Shown piece after piece: positions 16,226 through 23,739 of a stretch of 64,000 bases of DNA (the stretch's first letter is position 1; every line of letters starts with the position of its first letter). The notes under the pieces were generated by a model. That model worked only from the letters and a program-made list of their open reading frames with translations, was not told where the DNA came from and did not search any database. Both the position numbers and the translations under genes were made by a program. Location of the stretch: positions 1-64,000 of the forward strand of contig NZ_CAMFHL010000005.1 in NCBI RefSeq assembly GCF_945952095.1, in the 5' to 3' direction. This DNA is from an uncultured Arsenicibacter sp. Lineage in GTDB: Bacteria > Bacteroidota > Bacteroidia > Cytophagales > Spirosomataceae.

Positions 16226-19174
16226 CTACTTCCCGGCCTGCTTTTCAAGATCCGCAAACGAGTGAATGGCGTTGGCCGGCAACTGCCCGCCTTTCGGCCC
16301 GAACACATACATGGCCGGAAACGGCTCGATGGTCACCGCCGACTCATCAATTTTCCCGTCGGGATGTTGGACCGCTTTCAGGTCAAGATGCAGCTGGCGG
16401 GCCAGAAACGAATACATCGCCGCCCGCTTATTGACGCCATAATCGTGGCCTTCCTGCGGGAAATGGGCGTTTTCGAGCGCGTTGGTCTGGCCGTAAAAGC
16501 CATAGGTCCGTTGCAAAAACGGAAATTCAGTGTCGGGTACATGCTGCGTCCAGTCTTTGCCATCGCTGATGACCAGTTGCGGACGCGGGGCCGCCATGGC
16601 CGCAATCTCCGCGTTGTTGGTACCGCCCTCACACAGGTGCACACCCATTCCGCTCTCGCACGGACATCCGCCGCTGTGGTACGACGACAGCATGGCCACC
16701 GGCACACTCACCGCAATCCGGTCTTCGATGGCTGTCATGAGCATCGTCTGACTGCCACCGCCCGAGGCCCCGCTGATGGCCACCCGCTTCGGATCGGCGT
16801 TTTTCTGCGTCAGCAACCAGTCCAGAATCCGCATGCCGTTCAGGATCTGCATTGTCTGGGCCAGGCTCCGGCGGTGGTCTTCGCCTTGAAACTGGAGGGC
16901 CGATTCGCCCCAGGCAAAGAGGTCGTAGCTGAACGCCATAGCGCCCATCCGCGCCAGCGTGGCGCACCGGTACTGGCAATCGGACCGGTAGCGGCCGTCG
17001 CCGAAATGCCCGTCGGGGCTCAGCACCACCGGCATCGGCCGGCTGGTAGTCAGCGGTTTGTACAGCGACCCGCACACATAGACGCCCGGCACGGTTTCGA
17101 TCGCTACGTTTTCGACCGTATACCCTGCATACTGCCGTTTATTCGTGATGATGGGCTGACTGTTTGGTTTGGCAGGCATCTGATCCAGCTTCAGCGATGC
17201 CCGCAGGCAGTTTTTCAGCGCTGCTTTACGGGCCTCCCAAGCCGCCCGGTCGCTGTAAAGCGAAGCAAGGTAGTCGAGCTGGAGTTTACCCTCTTCGGGT
17301 GTTTTCAGGTGGTATTGATAAGCCTGCAGTTTGTATTTCCCTTCGCCTTCTTTGGCAACGGTAATGTCCTGGGACGCAAAGACTGCTTGCAGGGTTTTAT
17401 CAAGGTCGGGCCGGAACCGCCAGCCCGCGTAGGTCACGTACCGGTCTTTCACCAGCTCTTCGGGGTAACGGATTTTGATGGCATACCGCTTTTCCAGCTG
17501 CGCAATGACGTCCTTCATCGGTTGCCGGAAGGCATCATCGGCCGTTTGTGCGGAAGCAGACAGGCCCGCGCCGGCCAGCAGCACCACGAGCGCCTTCACG
17601 CGGGTTGAAGTCGCCTGTGCCGCTTCGGCTTTTTTTCCGTTCCGCCAGCCCCGATACAACAGGTTTTCGTCAAGGTCCGGTTTCGGGAAAAACAGACTGG
17701 CCATATAACCGACCCCTACGACAACCAGATGGCTATACACGCCCAACATAAGCTTGTGGTGCGAAAAATTATACGCACCCAGGTCGAGCAGCAGCTTCTT
17801 ATTGTCTCCGTAGCCAATTTCGGTGGAGGTCAGAAAGGCATAGGACGTGAACAGGATACAGACCAGAATGGCGATGTTAACGCCCTGCCGGTTAGCGCGC
17901 GGGCTGAAAATGCCCAGCAGGAAAATACCGACGATACCACCCGAGAAAATGGCGTACAGCGTAAAGACAATACCCAGCACACCTTCATTGCCCGCATTCA
18001 GGTAGATGGCCCCGATGCCGATGGCAATCAGCCCCGACACCACCACAATCAGCTTACTGACCCTCAGATAGGTCTTATCAGGCGCGTTTGGGCGCAGTTT
18101 TTTGTAGAAATCTTCGAGGCCCACGGCGGCCAGCGAGTTCAGATCGGCGCTGAGGCTACAGATGGCGGCCGAAATCATGGCGGCCAGAATAAACCCGATT
18201 ACCCCTTTCGGGAAATGAGTCATGATGAAATACGGGAAGACGGCATCGGGACGCATGGCTTCCGGCAACGGGTGCTGACGGTAATAAACAAACAGCGCCG
18301 TGCCGATAAACATAAACAGGCTCCAGACCGGCACCGTCAGTGAGATACCGAGAATCGACGCACGGATGGCCGCTTTATCGGTCTTTGCCGTCAGATACCG
18401 CTGCACCACTGTCTGGTCGGTTCCGTATTTCTGAATGGCATAAAACGCCCCGTTGATGACCATGACAATGAACGTCAGCTGCGTAAAATTCATGTCATAC
18501 GGGCCGAACCCTGCCCTGCCGTTGGCGGAGGCCACATCCAGAATTTCGGGCAACCCGCCGTCTACCGAAAAAATCAGCACGGCCACGCACAGGATACCGC
18601 TGGCAAAGAGCATAAAGCCCTGAAATACATCCAGCCAGATCACCGCCTCAATCCCCCCCAGCAGGTTTACGGCAATGATGATGAGTCCGACAATAACAAT
18701 GACGTAGAACGTATCGGCTCCGGTCATGCGGGTCAGTGCCACGGCCAGCAGGAAAAAGACCGTTCCCATGCCCGAAAACTGCCGGAGCACAAAGGCGATG
18801 GAACTGTAATACCGGGCTACGGCCCCGAACCGCTTCTCAAAATATTCGTAGGTACTCAGGCCGATTACCTTGCGGTAGAGCGGCACAATAAACCAGATCG
18901 TACCGAGCAGCACAACGGGCACCATCAGCCCCTGCACCAGCAGAATCCAGTTGTTGGCATACCCCTCGCTCGGGTAACCCAGAAACGTAACACTGCTGAT
19001 CAGGGTAGCCAGCAGCGACATGCCGATGGCCCAGGCCGGCACACGCCCTTTGGCCGCGAAATAGTTCTCGGTCGTTTGCTGGTTACGGGCATACCGTAAA
19101 CCGAAAAACAGGTTAATCAGCAGCACAATGCCGATGATCAGGTAATCAAGTACGCTCAGGGTCTGGGTTGACAT
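16226..19174 (-). CDS. Na+/solute symporter fused to STN-like domain and alpha/beta esterase
   Basis: One uninterrupted 982-aa frame. Residues 1-500 are a complete SSS-family symporter with about 13 hydrophobic helices, including the ISSVTFLGYPSEGY and IQKYGTDQTVVQRYL signatures. A basic linker (RGWRNGKK) leads to a signal-peptide-like helix at 526-543 (VKALVVLLAGAGLSASAQ). Residues 548-617 resemble an STN-type domain. Residues about 625-930 form an acetylxylan-esterase-like hydrolase with nucleophile S804 (ISGASGGGSQ) and His H910 (PQEGHDYG). The extra helix would place the esterase in the periplasm beside the transporter. An in-frame GTG at 17597-17599 could also start the esterase separately. 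The stop lies 16 bases before the sugar-acid kinase operon continues on the other side (19190). Likely role: import and de-esterification of a pectic sugar acid. Confidence 0.85.
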   Translation of the reverse strand: MSTQTLSVLDYLIIGIVLLINLFFGLRYARNQQTTENYFAAKGRVPAWAIGMSLLATLISSVTFLGYPSEGYANNWILLVQGLMVPVVLLGTIWFIVPLYRKVIGLSTYEYFEKRFGAVARYYSSIAFVLRQFSGMGTVFFLLAVALTRMTGADTFYVIVIVGLIIIAVNLLGGIEAVIWLDVFQGFMLFASGILCVAVLIFSVDGGLPEILDVASANGRAGFGPYDMNFTQLTFIVMVINGAFYAIQKYGTDQTVVQRYLTAKTDKAAIRASILGISLTVPVWSLFMFIGTALFVYYRQHPLPEAMRPDAVFPYFIMTHFPKGVIGFILAAMISAAICSLSADLNSLAAVGLEDFYKKLRPNAPDKTYLRVSKLIVVVSGLIAIGIGAIYLNAGNEGVLGIVFTLYAIFSGGIVGIFLLGIFSPRANRQGVNIAILVCILFTSYAFLTSTEIGYGDNKKLLLDLGAYNFSHHKLMLGVYSHLVVVGVGYMASLFFPKPDLDENLLYRGWRNGKKAEAAQATSTRVKALVVLLAGAGLSASAQTADDAFRQPMKDVIAQLEKRYAIKIRYPEELVKDRYVTYAGWRFRPDLDKTLQAVFASQDITVAKEGEGKYKLQAYQYHLKTPEEGKLQLDYLASLYSDRAAWEARKAALKNCLRASLKLDQMPAKPNSQPIITNKRQYAGYTVENVAIETVPGVYVCGSLYKPLTTSRPMPVVLSPDGHFGDGRYRSDCQYRCATLARMGAMAFSYDLFAWGESALQFQGEDHRRSLAQTMQILNGMRILDWLLTQKNADPKRVAISGASGGGSQTMLMTAIEDRIAVSVPVAMLSSYHSGGCPCESGMGVHLCEGGTNNAEIAAMAAPRPQLVISDGKDWTQHVPDTEFPFLQRTYGFYGQTNALENAHFPQEGHDYGVNKRAAMYSFLARQLHLDLKAVQHPDGKIDESAVTIEPFPAMYVFGPKGGQLPANAIHSFADLEKQAGK

Positions 19175-19189
19175 GCGTTCAGAAACAAA

Positions 19190-20335
19190 TCAAAAAGTCC
19201 AAAGGGTTTCGGGCCATGCATAACTGCCCGGCTTCATGGTAATGTGTACGGCAGGCTGCTCAATAGCCTGCATCCGGATCACGCCCGGGCCAAGCTCCTG
19301 CACCGGTGTCAGCCGCTGAATGCCGAGTTGCCGGAGAATCGCCGACGCCGTTGAGCCGCCTTCGATGACCAGTTCCGGCACCGGCGTTTTGGCAAGTACC
19401 TGTGCCACGGCCTTTGCCATGCATTCGCGAAGGTGCAGGGCGTCAAACGTCTCCTGCTCATCGGGACGGATGGCCATGATCACCGGCTTCTGCAACAGCA
19501 TATCCGCCGCCACCAGCGATGTCCAGGCCTGCAGTTCCTCCTCATTGAAGCGGTCAGCCCGCATCAGACCGACAGGCATGTAACGCACGGTATGGCCTTT
19601 GTCAGCGGCATCTTTCACCAGGGCGACACTCTTGCCAAAAGCAGTTCCTGATACATACAGAACCGTTTCCGGAAATATAAATAGCTCTGGTACAGCCTGT
19701 TTCTGCAAGCCACGGGCGTCGAGCAGGGCGGTAAAGAAACCAGCCGCGCCACCAAGAAATGTTTCCGGCCCGACGGTCTGTGCCCAGACGGCCAGATCAC
19801 TGACCGTCGCGGCTTCGCCGATGGCAATGCCCTGCTCCGGCAGTGGACTACCGGTCGGGCGGATAAACACCTGTGTACGGTCGGCCCGCAGGCGGGTCAG
19901 TACGTCGGAGTGCCAGACCGGAAACTCAGGGTCCTGCGCAAAATGCGTCCCGGCAATCGGGACACCGTTGACGTAATAGATACCGCCCGTCAGCGTTCGG
20001 CCAAGGGCCGGATTAGCTGAAACCAGCAAGGCGTTTGGCGTGCCCATGACCTCCATCTGGGCAAACACCTCCGCCAGCACATGGCCCCGCATCACGGAAT
20101 CCATTTTTTTATAGAGCAGGGACGGCTTCAGGGCCTTTACCGCCTGCGTTGCCGCGGTCATCTGCGCCACGGCCTCCGGTTCGGCCACCGACCGTGCATC
20201 GGTCGATACCACCAGCAAATCAGCGGTTGACGCCGGATCGGCAGTCATCGCCAGTTCGACCCGCAGGCCATAGGTCATACCGATACCCGCCAGCTCAGCC
20301 GCCCCCGTTAAGTCATCAGCAATTACAGCAATCAT
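19190..20335 (-). CDS. Four-carbon acid sugar kinase (DUF1537 family)
   Basis: 381 aa from the ATG at 20335 (MIAVIADDLTGAAELAG). The N-terminal ADDLTGA motif, the LYKKMDSVMRGHVLAE block and the C-terminal nucleotide-binding block LVIEGGSTASAILRQLG define the DUF1537 kinase family (OtnK, DtnK, LtnK). Known members phosphorylate D-threonate, D-erythronate or 3-oxo-tetronate at O4. The next upstream gene is a PdxA-type dehydrogenase, the known partner of D-threonate and D-erythronate kinases. The gap between them holds a GAAAGAG-type inverted repeat. No signal peptide: cytoplasmic. D-threonate is my preferred substrate from the pathway logic. Confidence 0.88.
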   Translation of the reverse strand: MIAVIADDLTGAAELAGIGMTYGLRVELAMTADPASTADLLVVSTDARSVAEPEAVAQMTAATQAVKALKPSLLYKKMDSVMRGHVLAEVFAQMEVMGTPNALLVSANPALGRTLTGGIYYVNGVPIAGTHFAQDPEFPVWHSDVLTRLRADRTQVFIRPTGSPLPEQGIAIGEAATVSDLAVWAQTVGPETFLGGAAGFFTALLDARGLQKQAVPELFIFPETVLYVSGTAFGKSVALVKDAADKGHTVRYMPVGLMRADRFNEEELQAWTSLVAADMLLQKPVIMAIRPDEQETFDALHLRECMAKAVAQVLAKTPVPELVIEGGSTASAILRQLGIQRLTPVQELGPGVIRMQAIEQPAVHITMKPGSYAWPETLWTF

Positions 20336-20341
20336 AATTTT

Positions 20342-20507
20342 TAAAGAGCGATAGAGCGATAGAGTGGCCACAGGCCTCTCAAAAAGGCAACGGCAGAGGG
20401 CAGTTTATTCGTTCATCCCACTTTTTTCCTCTTTCGCTCTTTACCTCTTCCGCTCTTTCATTCTATCACTCTTTCGCACTTTCGCTCTTTATCACTTTCA
20501 CTCTTTG
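20342..20507. repeat. GAAAGAG-type inverted repeat (family B), copy 1
   Basis: Short iterations aaagagcg/atagagcg on one side (20342-20366) face ctctttcg/ctctttac iterations on the other (about 20430-20507) across a unique centre. The right side runs 42 bases into the pdxA2 coding region and supplies its stop codon and last 13 residues. Similar elements are at 29103 and 53371. Confidence 0.8.
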
Positions 20508-21527
20508 CTTCGCCAGCTTCACGGCGGATTCGATGGCCAGGAGCATGGCGTCGGGGCTGGCGACACCCTTGCCGGCAATTTCAAAGGCCGTTCCGTGATC
20601 GACCGAGGTACGGATGATCGGCAGCCCCATCGTGATGTTCACACCCTTCACGCTGTCCATCTGCTGTTTGGCGGCGTTCCACTTGAAGCCGGTCAGTTTG
20701 AACGGAATATGGCCCTGGTCGTGATACATCGCCACAATACCGCCGTAGTAGCCGGTAGCGGCTTTTGAGAACAGCGTGTCAGCCGGTACGGGGCCATCGA
20801 CATCGTAGCCACGGCGGCGGGCTTCTTCAACGGCGGGCAGGATTTCCTGATCGTCTTCGGTACCAAACAGGCCTGAGTCGCCCGCATGCGGATTCAGACC
20901 GGCTACCCCGATTTTCAGATTTTCTTCGCCCAGCGAGATCAGCCCGTTCTGTAGCAGGTCGATTACTTCCAGAATCCGGTCTTTTTTTACCAGATCACAC
21001 GCCTGCCGCAGCGAGACGTGGGTCGAAACGTGAATGACCTTCATCTGCTCCTCAACCAGCAGCATGCCATACTTTTTGGTGTTGGTATAGTGGGCATAAA
21101 TCTCGGTATGACCCGCAAAATGATGGCCCGCCTCGTTGATTGATTTTTTGTTGATCGGGCCGGTAACGGTGGCATCTACTTCGTTGGCCAGTGCCAGTTC
21201 GATCACCGTTTTTACGGCCGCAAACGCTGCTTCACCGGCCATGGCCGAAATCTCGCCGAACCGCAGCTGACTCAGGTCAACATTGTTCAGGTCATAGACA
21301 TCGACCGTTCCCGGCGTAAACAGGGCATCACGCACCTGCGTCACGGGATGAATGCGGACGGCAAGTCCCAGCCGCTGTGCAATGTCGGTAAACACACCGG
21401 CATCACCGACCAGAATCGGGTTGCAGCTGTCGTAAACGGCCGGATCAAGCAGGGCTTTTATCGCAATTTCGGGGCCGATGCTGGCAGGATCGCCCATCGT
21501 TATGCCCACGATTGGTTTTGTTGTCAT
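20466..21527 (-). CDS. pdxA2: PdxA2-type 4-phospho-threonate/erythronate 3-dehydrogenase
   Basis: 353 aa from the ATG at 21527 (MTTKPIVGITMGDPASIGPE). Motifs of the PdxA family are intact: GDPASIGPE, metal-binding H140 in FAGHTEIYA, H214 in NPHAGDSGLFG and H269 in MYHDQGHIP. PdxA makes a B6 precursor, but PdxA2 members next to DUF1537 kinases oxidise 4-phospho-D-threonate or 4-phospho-D-erythronate, with loss of CO2, to dihydroxyacetone phosphate. The neighbours fit that role and not B6 synthesis. The C-terminal tail QRVKVIKSESAKE is encoded by the GAAAGAG repeat and is probably not native. Cytoplasmic, NAD-dependent. Confidence 0.88.
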   Translation of the reverse strand: MTTKPIVGITMGDPASIGPEIAIKALLDPAVYDSCNPILVGDAGVFTDIAQRLGLAVRIHPVTQVRDALFTPGTVDVYDLNNVDLSQLRFGEISAMAGEAAFAAVKTVIELALANEVDATVTGPINKKSINEAGHHFAGHTEIYAHYTNTKKYGMLLVEEQMKVIHVSTHVSLRQACDLVKKDRILEVIDLLQNGLISLGEENLKIGVAGLNPHAGDSGLFGTEDDQEILPAVEEARRRGYDVDGPVPADTLFSKAATGYYGGIVAMYHDQGHIPFKLTGFKWNAAKQQMDSVKGVNITMGLPIIRTSVDHGTAFEIAGKGVASPDAMLLAIESAVKLAKQRVKVIKSESAKE

Positions 21528-21536
21528 AATTTTTTC

Positions 21537-21665
21537 GGGCGACCACACGGGGTCTTTGCCGGTTTTGGGACGACCCCATGGGGTCAGGTTTGGGCGACCA
21601 CACGGGGTCGCCCGTACGGGGTTGTCCCCTCTCCTTATTTTAAGGGGAGGGGTCGGGGGTGGGGT
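21537..21665. repeat. Nested G-rich palindromes between dapA-like and pdxA2 genes
   Basis: An 18-base direct repeat gggcgaccacacggggtc occurs at 21537-21554 and 21592-21609. A perfect 14-base palindrome gaccccatggggtc lies at 21572-21585. The second repeat extends to gggcgacc-acacgg-ggtcgccc (21592-21613). It ends with a hairpin of ctccttattttaaggggag type and a ggggtggggt tail, also seen at 33.8 and 37.1 kb. Confidence 0.8.
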
Positions 21666-21670
21666 TTATG

Positions 21671-22585
21671 TTAAACGTTCTCTTTAACCAATAATTCTTC
21701 CAGCCCTGCGATTAACGCGGCGGCTTCTTTGGTTGACATCGGCTGTAAGGGCGGCATAACGTGCGGCTGGCAGAGGTTGTGCTCCTGCATCAGTACTTTC
21801 AAGGACCACAATGATTCGCCCAGGGTCCGGCCGCTCTGGTACAGGCTGCCAAACAGATCCGACTGGTGCTGACACGAGTAGGCCCGTTCGTGGTCACCCA
21901 CGGCAATGGCTTTCTCCATTTCCTGATAAATCGACGGGAACAGGTTGCCGGTGCTTGGTACCAGCCCGTCGCTGCCGTTGATCAGCGCATAGGCCGACTT
22001 GGCGGCCCAGCCCAGAAAATGGCTGAAATCAGGCCGGTTGGCCCATAGCTTCAGCGAACGGTCCAGCCGTTCCAGGCTACGCTCCGAGTCTTTGGTGCCC
22101 ACAATATTCGGGTGGTAGCTCAGCTCATCCAGCACTTCCAGCGGAATCGACATGTGGGTGGTGGCGGTGATGTTGTAAATAATCATCGGCCCCTTCACCT
22201 TGTCGGCCAGCTGCTCGAAGTAACGCTGCATCTGGCTTTCCGGGAGTGTATAATACGACGGCAGCGTAGCGGCTACCACATCAACACCGGCGTCAAAACT
22301 TTCATGCGCAAACGCCACGGACTCCTCCAGGCAATTGGACGAAATGCCGGCGTACAGCACCGTCCCGGCCGGTTTTACCCGCGCGGCCGTCCGGATGTAT
22401 TCCCGCTTCAGGTCGTTCGGTAACGAGGCCGCTTCGCCCGTTGTACCCAGGATAAACGGCATGGCTTCGTGGCGGTACAGATTCGCCATAATTTTTTCGA
22501 CGCCCGCCTTATCCAGCGTATGGGTTTCGGTCAGCGGGGTAACCATGGGAACAATGACGCCCCGGTATTTCTTTTTCATAGTCAT
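21671..22585 (-). CDS. DapA/NanA-family class I aldolase
   Basis: 304 aa. Family residues are all present: T48-T49 in LGTTGEAAS, Y137 in IIYNITA and the Schiff-base lysine K165 in VGTKDSE. Members cleave or form 2-keto-3-deoxy acids through a pyruvate Schiff base (dihydrodipicolinate synthase, sialic acid lyase, KDG aldolase). The gene overlaps nothing but starts only 2 bases after the Fe-ADH gene, so they are coupled. With a tetronate kinase and PdxA2 downstream, a retro-aldol role giving pyruvate plus a four-carbon aldehyde acid is likely. Lysine biosynthesis is unlikely in this context. No signal peptide. Confidence 0.9.
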   Translation of the reverse strand: MTMKKKYRGVIVPMVTPLTETHTLDKAGVEKIMANLYRHEAMPFILGTTGEAASLPNDLKREYIRTAARVKPAGTVLYAGISSNCLEESVAFAHESFDAGVDVVAATLPSYYTLPESQMQRYFEQLADKVKGPMIIYNITATTHMSIPLEVLDELSYHPNIVGTKDSERSLERLDRSLKLWANRPDFSHFLGWAAKSAYALINGSDGLVPSTGNLFPSIYQEMEKAIAVGDHERAYSCQHQSDLFGSLYQSGRTLGESLWSLKVLMQEHNLCQPHVMPPLQPMSTKEAAALIAGLEELLVKENV

Positions 22586-22587
22586 CT

Positions 22588-23736
22588 TCAGTAGGCGGCC
22601 TCGTATATGGTTATGGCATCGGCGAGGGTAATCTCCCGCGGATTATTCTTCAGCAATCGGGTAATTTTCAGGGCATCTCCGGCCATTTCCGGGATCGCCT
22701 CATGCGGAATACCGACCTCACTCAGCCGCGCCGGAATGCCGCACGCCTGATTGAGTTCCCGGATTTTAGCAATCCCGCGCTGAGCGGTCTCCCCGTCAGT
22801 TTCTCCCCGCTCACAGCCGAGAGCCAGCGCGACCTGCGCGTAACGGTCCGGAGCCGCCGGGGCATTAAACGCCATGACATACGGCAGCAACAAGGCATTG
22901 GATAAGCCATGCGGCAGATGGAACAAGCTACCCAGCGGATATGCCAGCGCATGCACGCCGGCCGTATTGACCGGTCCCAGACAGAAACCACCCAGCAGAC
23001 TGCCCATCGCGACCTGCGAACGGGCTTCCTCGTCTGATCCGTTGGTCACCGCCTGCACCAGATGTGCGGCGATCAGGCGCATGCCCTCAAACGCATAGAG
23101 GTCGATCAGCGGATGGGCGAACTTGTTGGTGTAGGCCTCCAGACAATGCGTCAGGGCATCCATACCGGTAGCTGCCGTGATGGCCGGGGGAACGCTCAGG
23201 GTCAGCAACGGATCAACATAGACCCGATCCGGCACCAGAAACGGGCTGATGATGCCTTTTTTCTGGTTGTCCGTCTCATCGACCAGAATCGCATTCGGCG
23301 ACACCTCACTGCCCGTGCCCGAGGTGGCCGGCACGCAGATCAGCGTCCGGCTGCGGCCTGCCAACAAGCCAATGCCTACGTACTCAGCCAGCGTTTGGGC
23401 ATTGCCCAGCTGCGCCGCAACCAGCTTGGCCACGTCGAGGACACTGCCGCCCCCGATGCCCAGCACCACCTCCGGGTCGAAGGGTTCGGCTACGGCCATC
23501 AATGCACGGAAATCGGCGAAGGTCGGCTCCTGCACAATGCTGGTATCGGTCTGTACCGTAATACCCGCTGCCGTAAGCTGCGCGATCAGTGGTGCCAGCT
23601 GGCCCAGCAACGGGCTGATGGTTACGATGAACACCTTTTTTTTGCCCAGACCGGCCAGATCACCGGCCAGTTGGGAAAGCGTGCCGTTCCCGAAAACCAG
23701 CTTACCGGGAAAATGTATGTGTAATGCCTGCGTCAT
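22588..23736 (-). CDS. Iron-containing alcohol dehydrogenase
   Basis: 382 aa, group III Fe-ADH. The NAD-binding loop is GIGGGSVLD (93-101). Metal ligands are D193 and H197 in GMDALTHCLEAY, H262 in GVHALAYPLG and H276 in FHLPHG. The VPATSGTGSEVS block is also typical. Members reduce aldehydes such as lactaldehyde or semialdehydes. Position between the sialidase-like and aldolase genes (gaps of 3 and 2 bases) suggests it reduces the aldehyde made by the aldolase. Lactaldehyde from rhamnose breakdown is an alternative substrate, but no rhamnose pathway gene is visible here. Confidence 0.9.
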   Translation of the reverse strand: MTQALHIHFPGKLVFGNGTLSQLAGDLAGLGKKKVFIVTISPLLGQLAPLIAQLTAAGITVQTDTSIVQEPTFADFRALMAVAEPFDPEVVLGIGGGSVLDVAKLVAAQLGNAQTLAEYVGIGLLAGRSRTLICVPATSGTGSEVSPNAILVDETDNQKKGIISPFLVPDRVYVDPLLTLSVPPAITAATGMDALTHCLEAYTNKFAHPLIDLYAFEGMRLIAAHLVQAVTNGSDEEARSQVAMGSLLGGFCLGPVNTAGVHALAYPLGSLFHLPHGLSNALLLPYVMAFNAPAAPDRYAQVALALGCERGETDGETAQRGIAKIRELNQACGIPARLSEVGIPHEAIPEMAGDALKITRLLKNNPREITLADAITIYEAAY

Positions 23737-23739
23737 GCG

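Noticed and set aside
16208..17608. 466-aa + strand open frame
   Set aside because: It is antisense to the symporter-esterase gene, has no recognisable motif, and similar long antisense frames occur opposite other GC-rich genes here (for example 13893-15071 and 4717-5565).
20466..21527. Vitamin B6 biosynthesis role for the PdxA protein
   Set aside because: Its partner is a DUF1537 kinase and no pdxJ or serC is near; the PdxA2 role fits better.
21671..22585. Lysine biosynthesis (dapA) role
   Set aside because: No dap genes nearby; the operon holds sugar-acid genes, so a catabolic aldolase is more likely.
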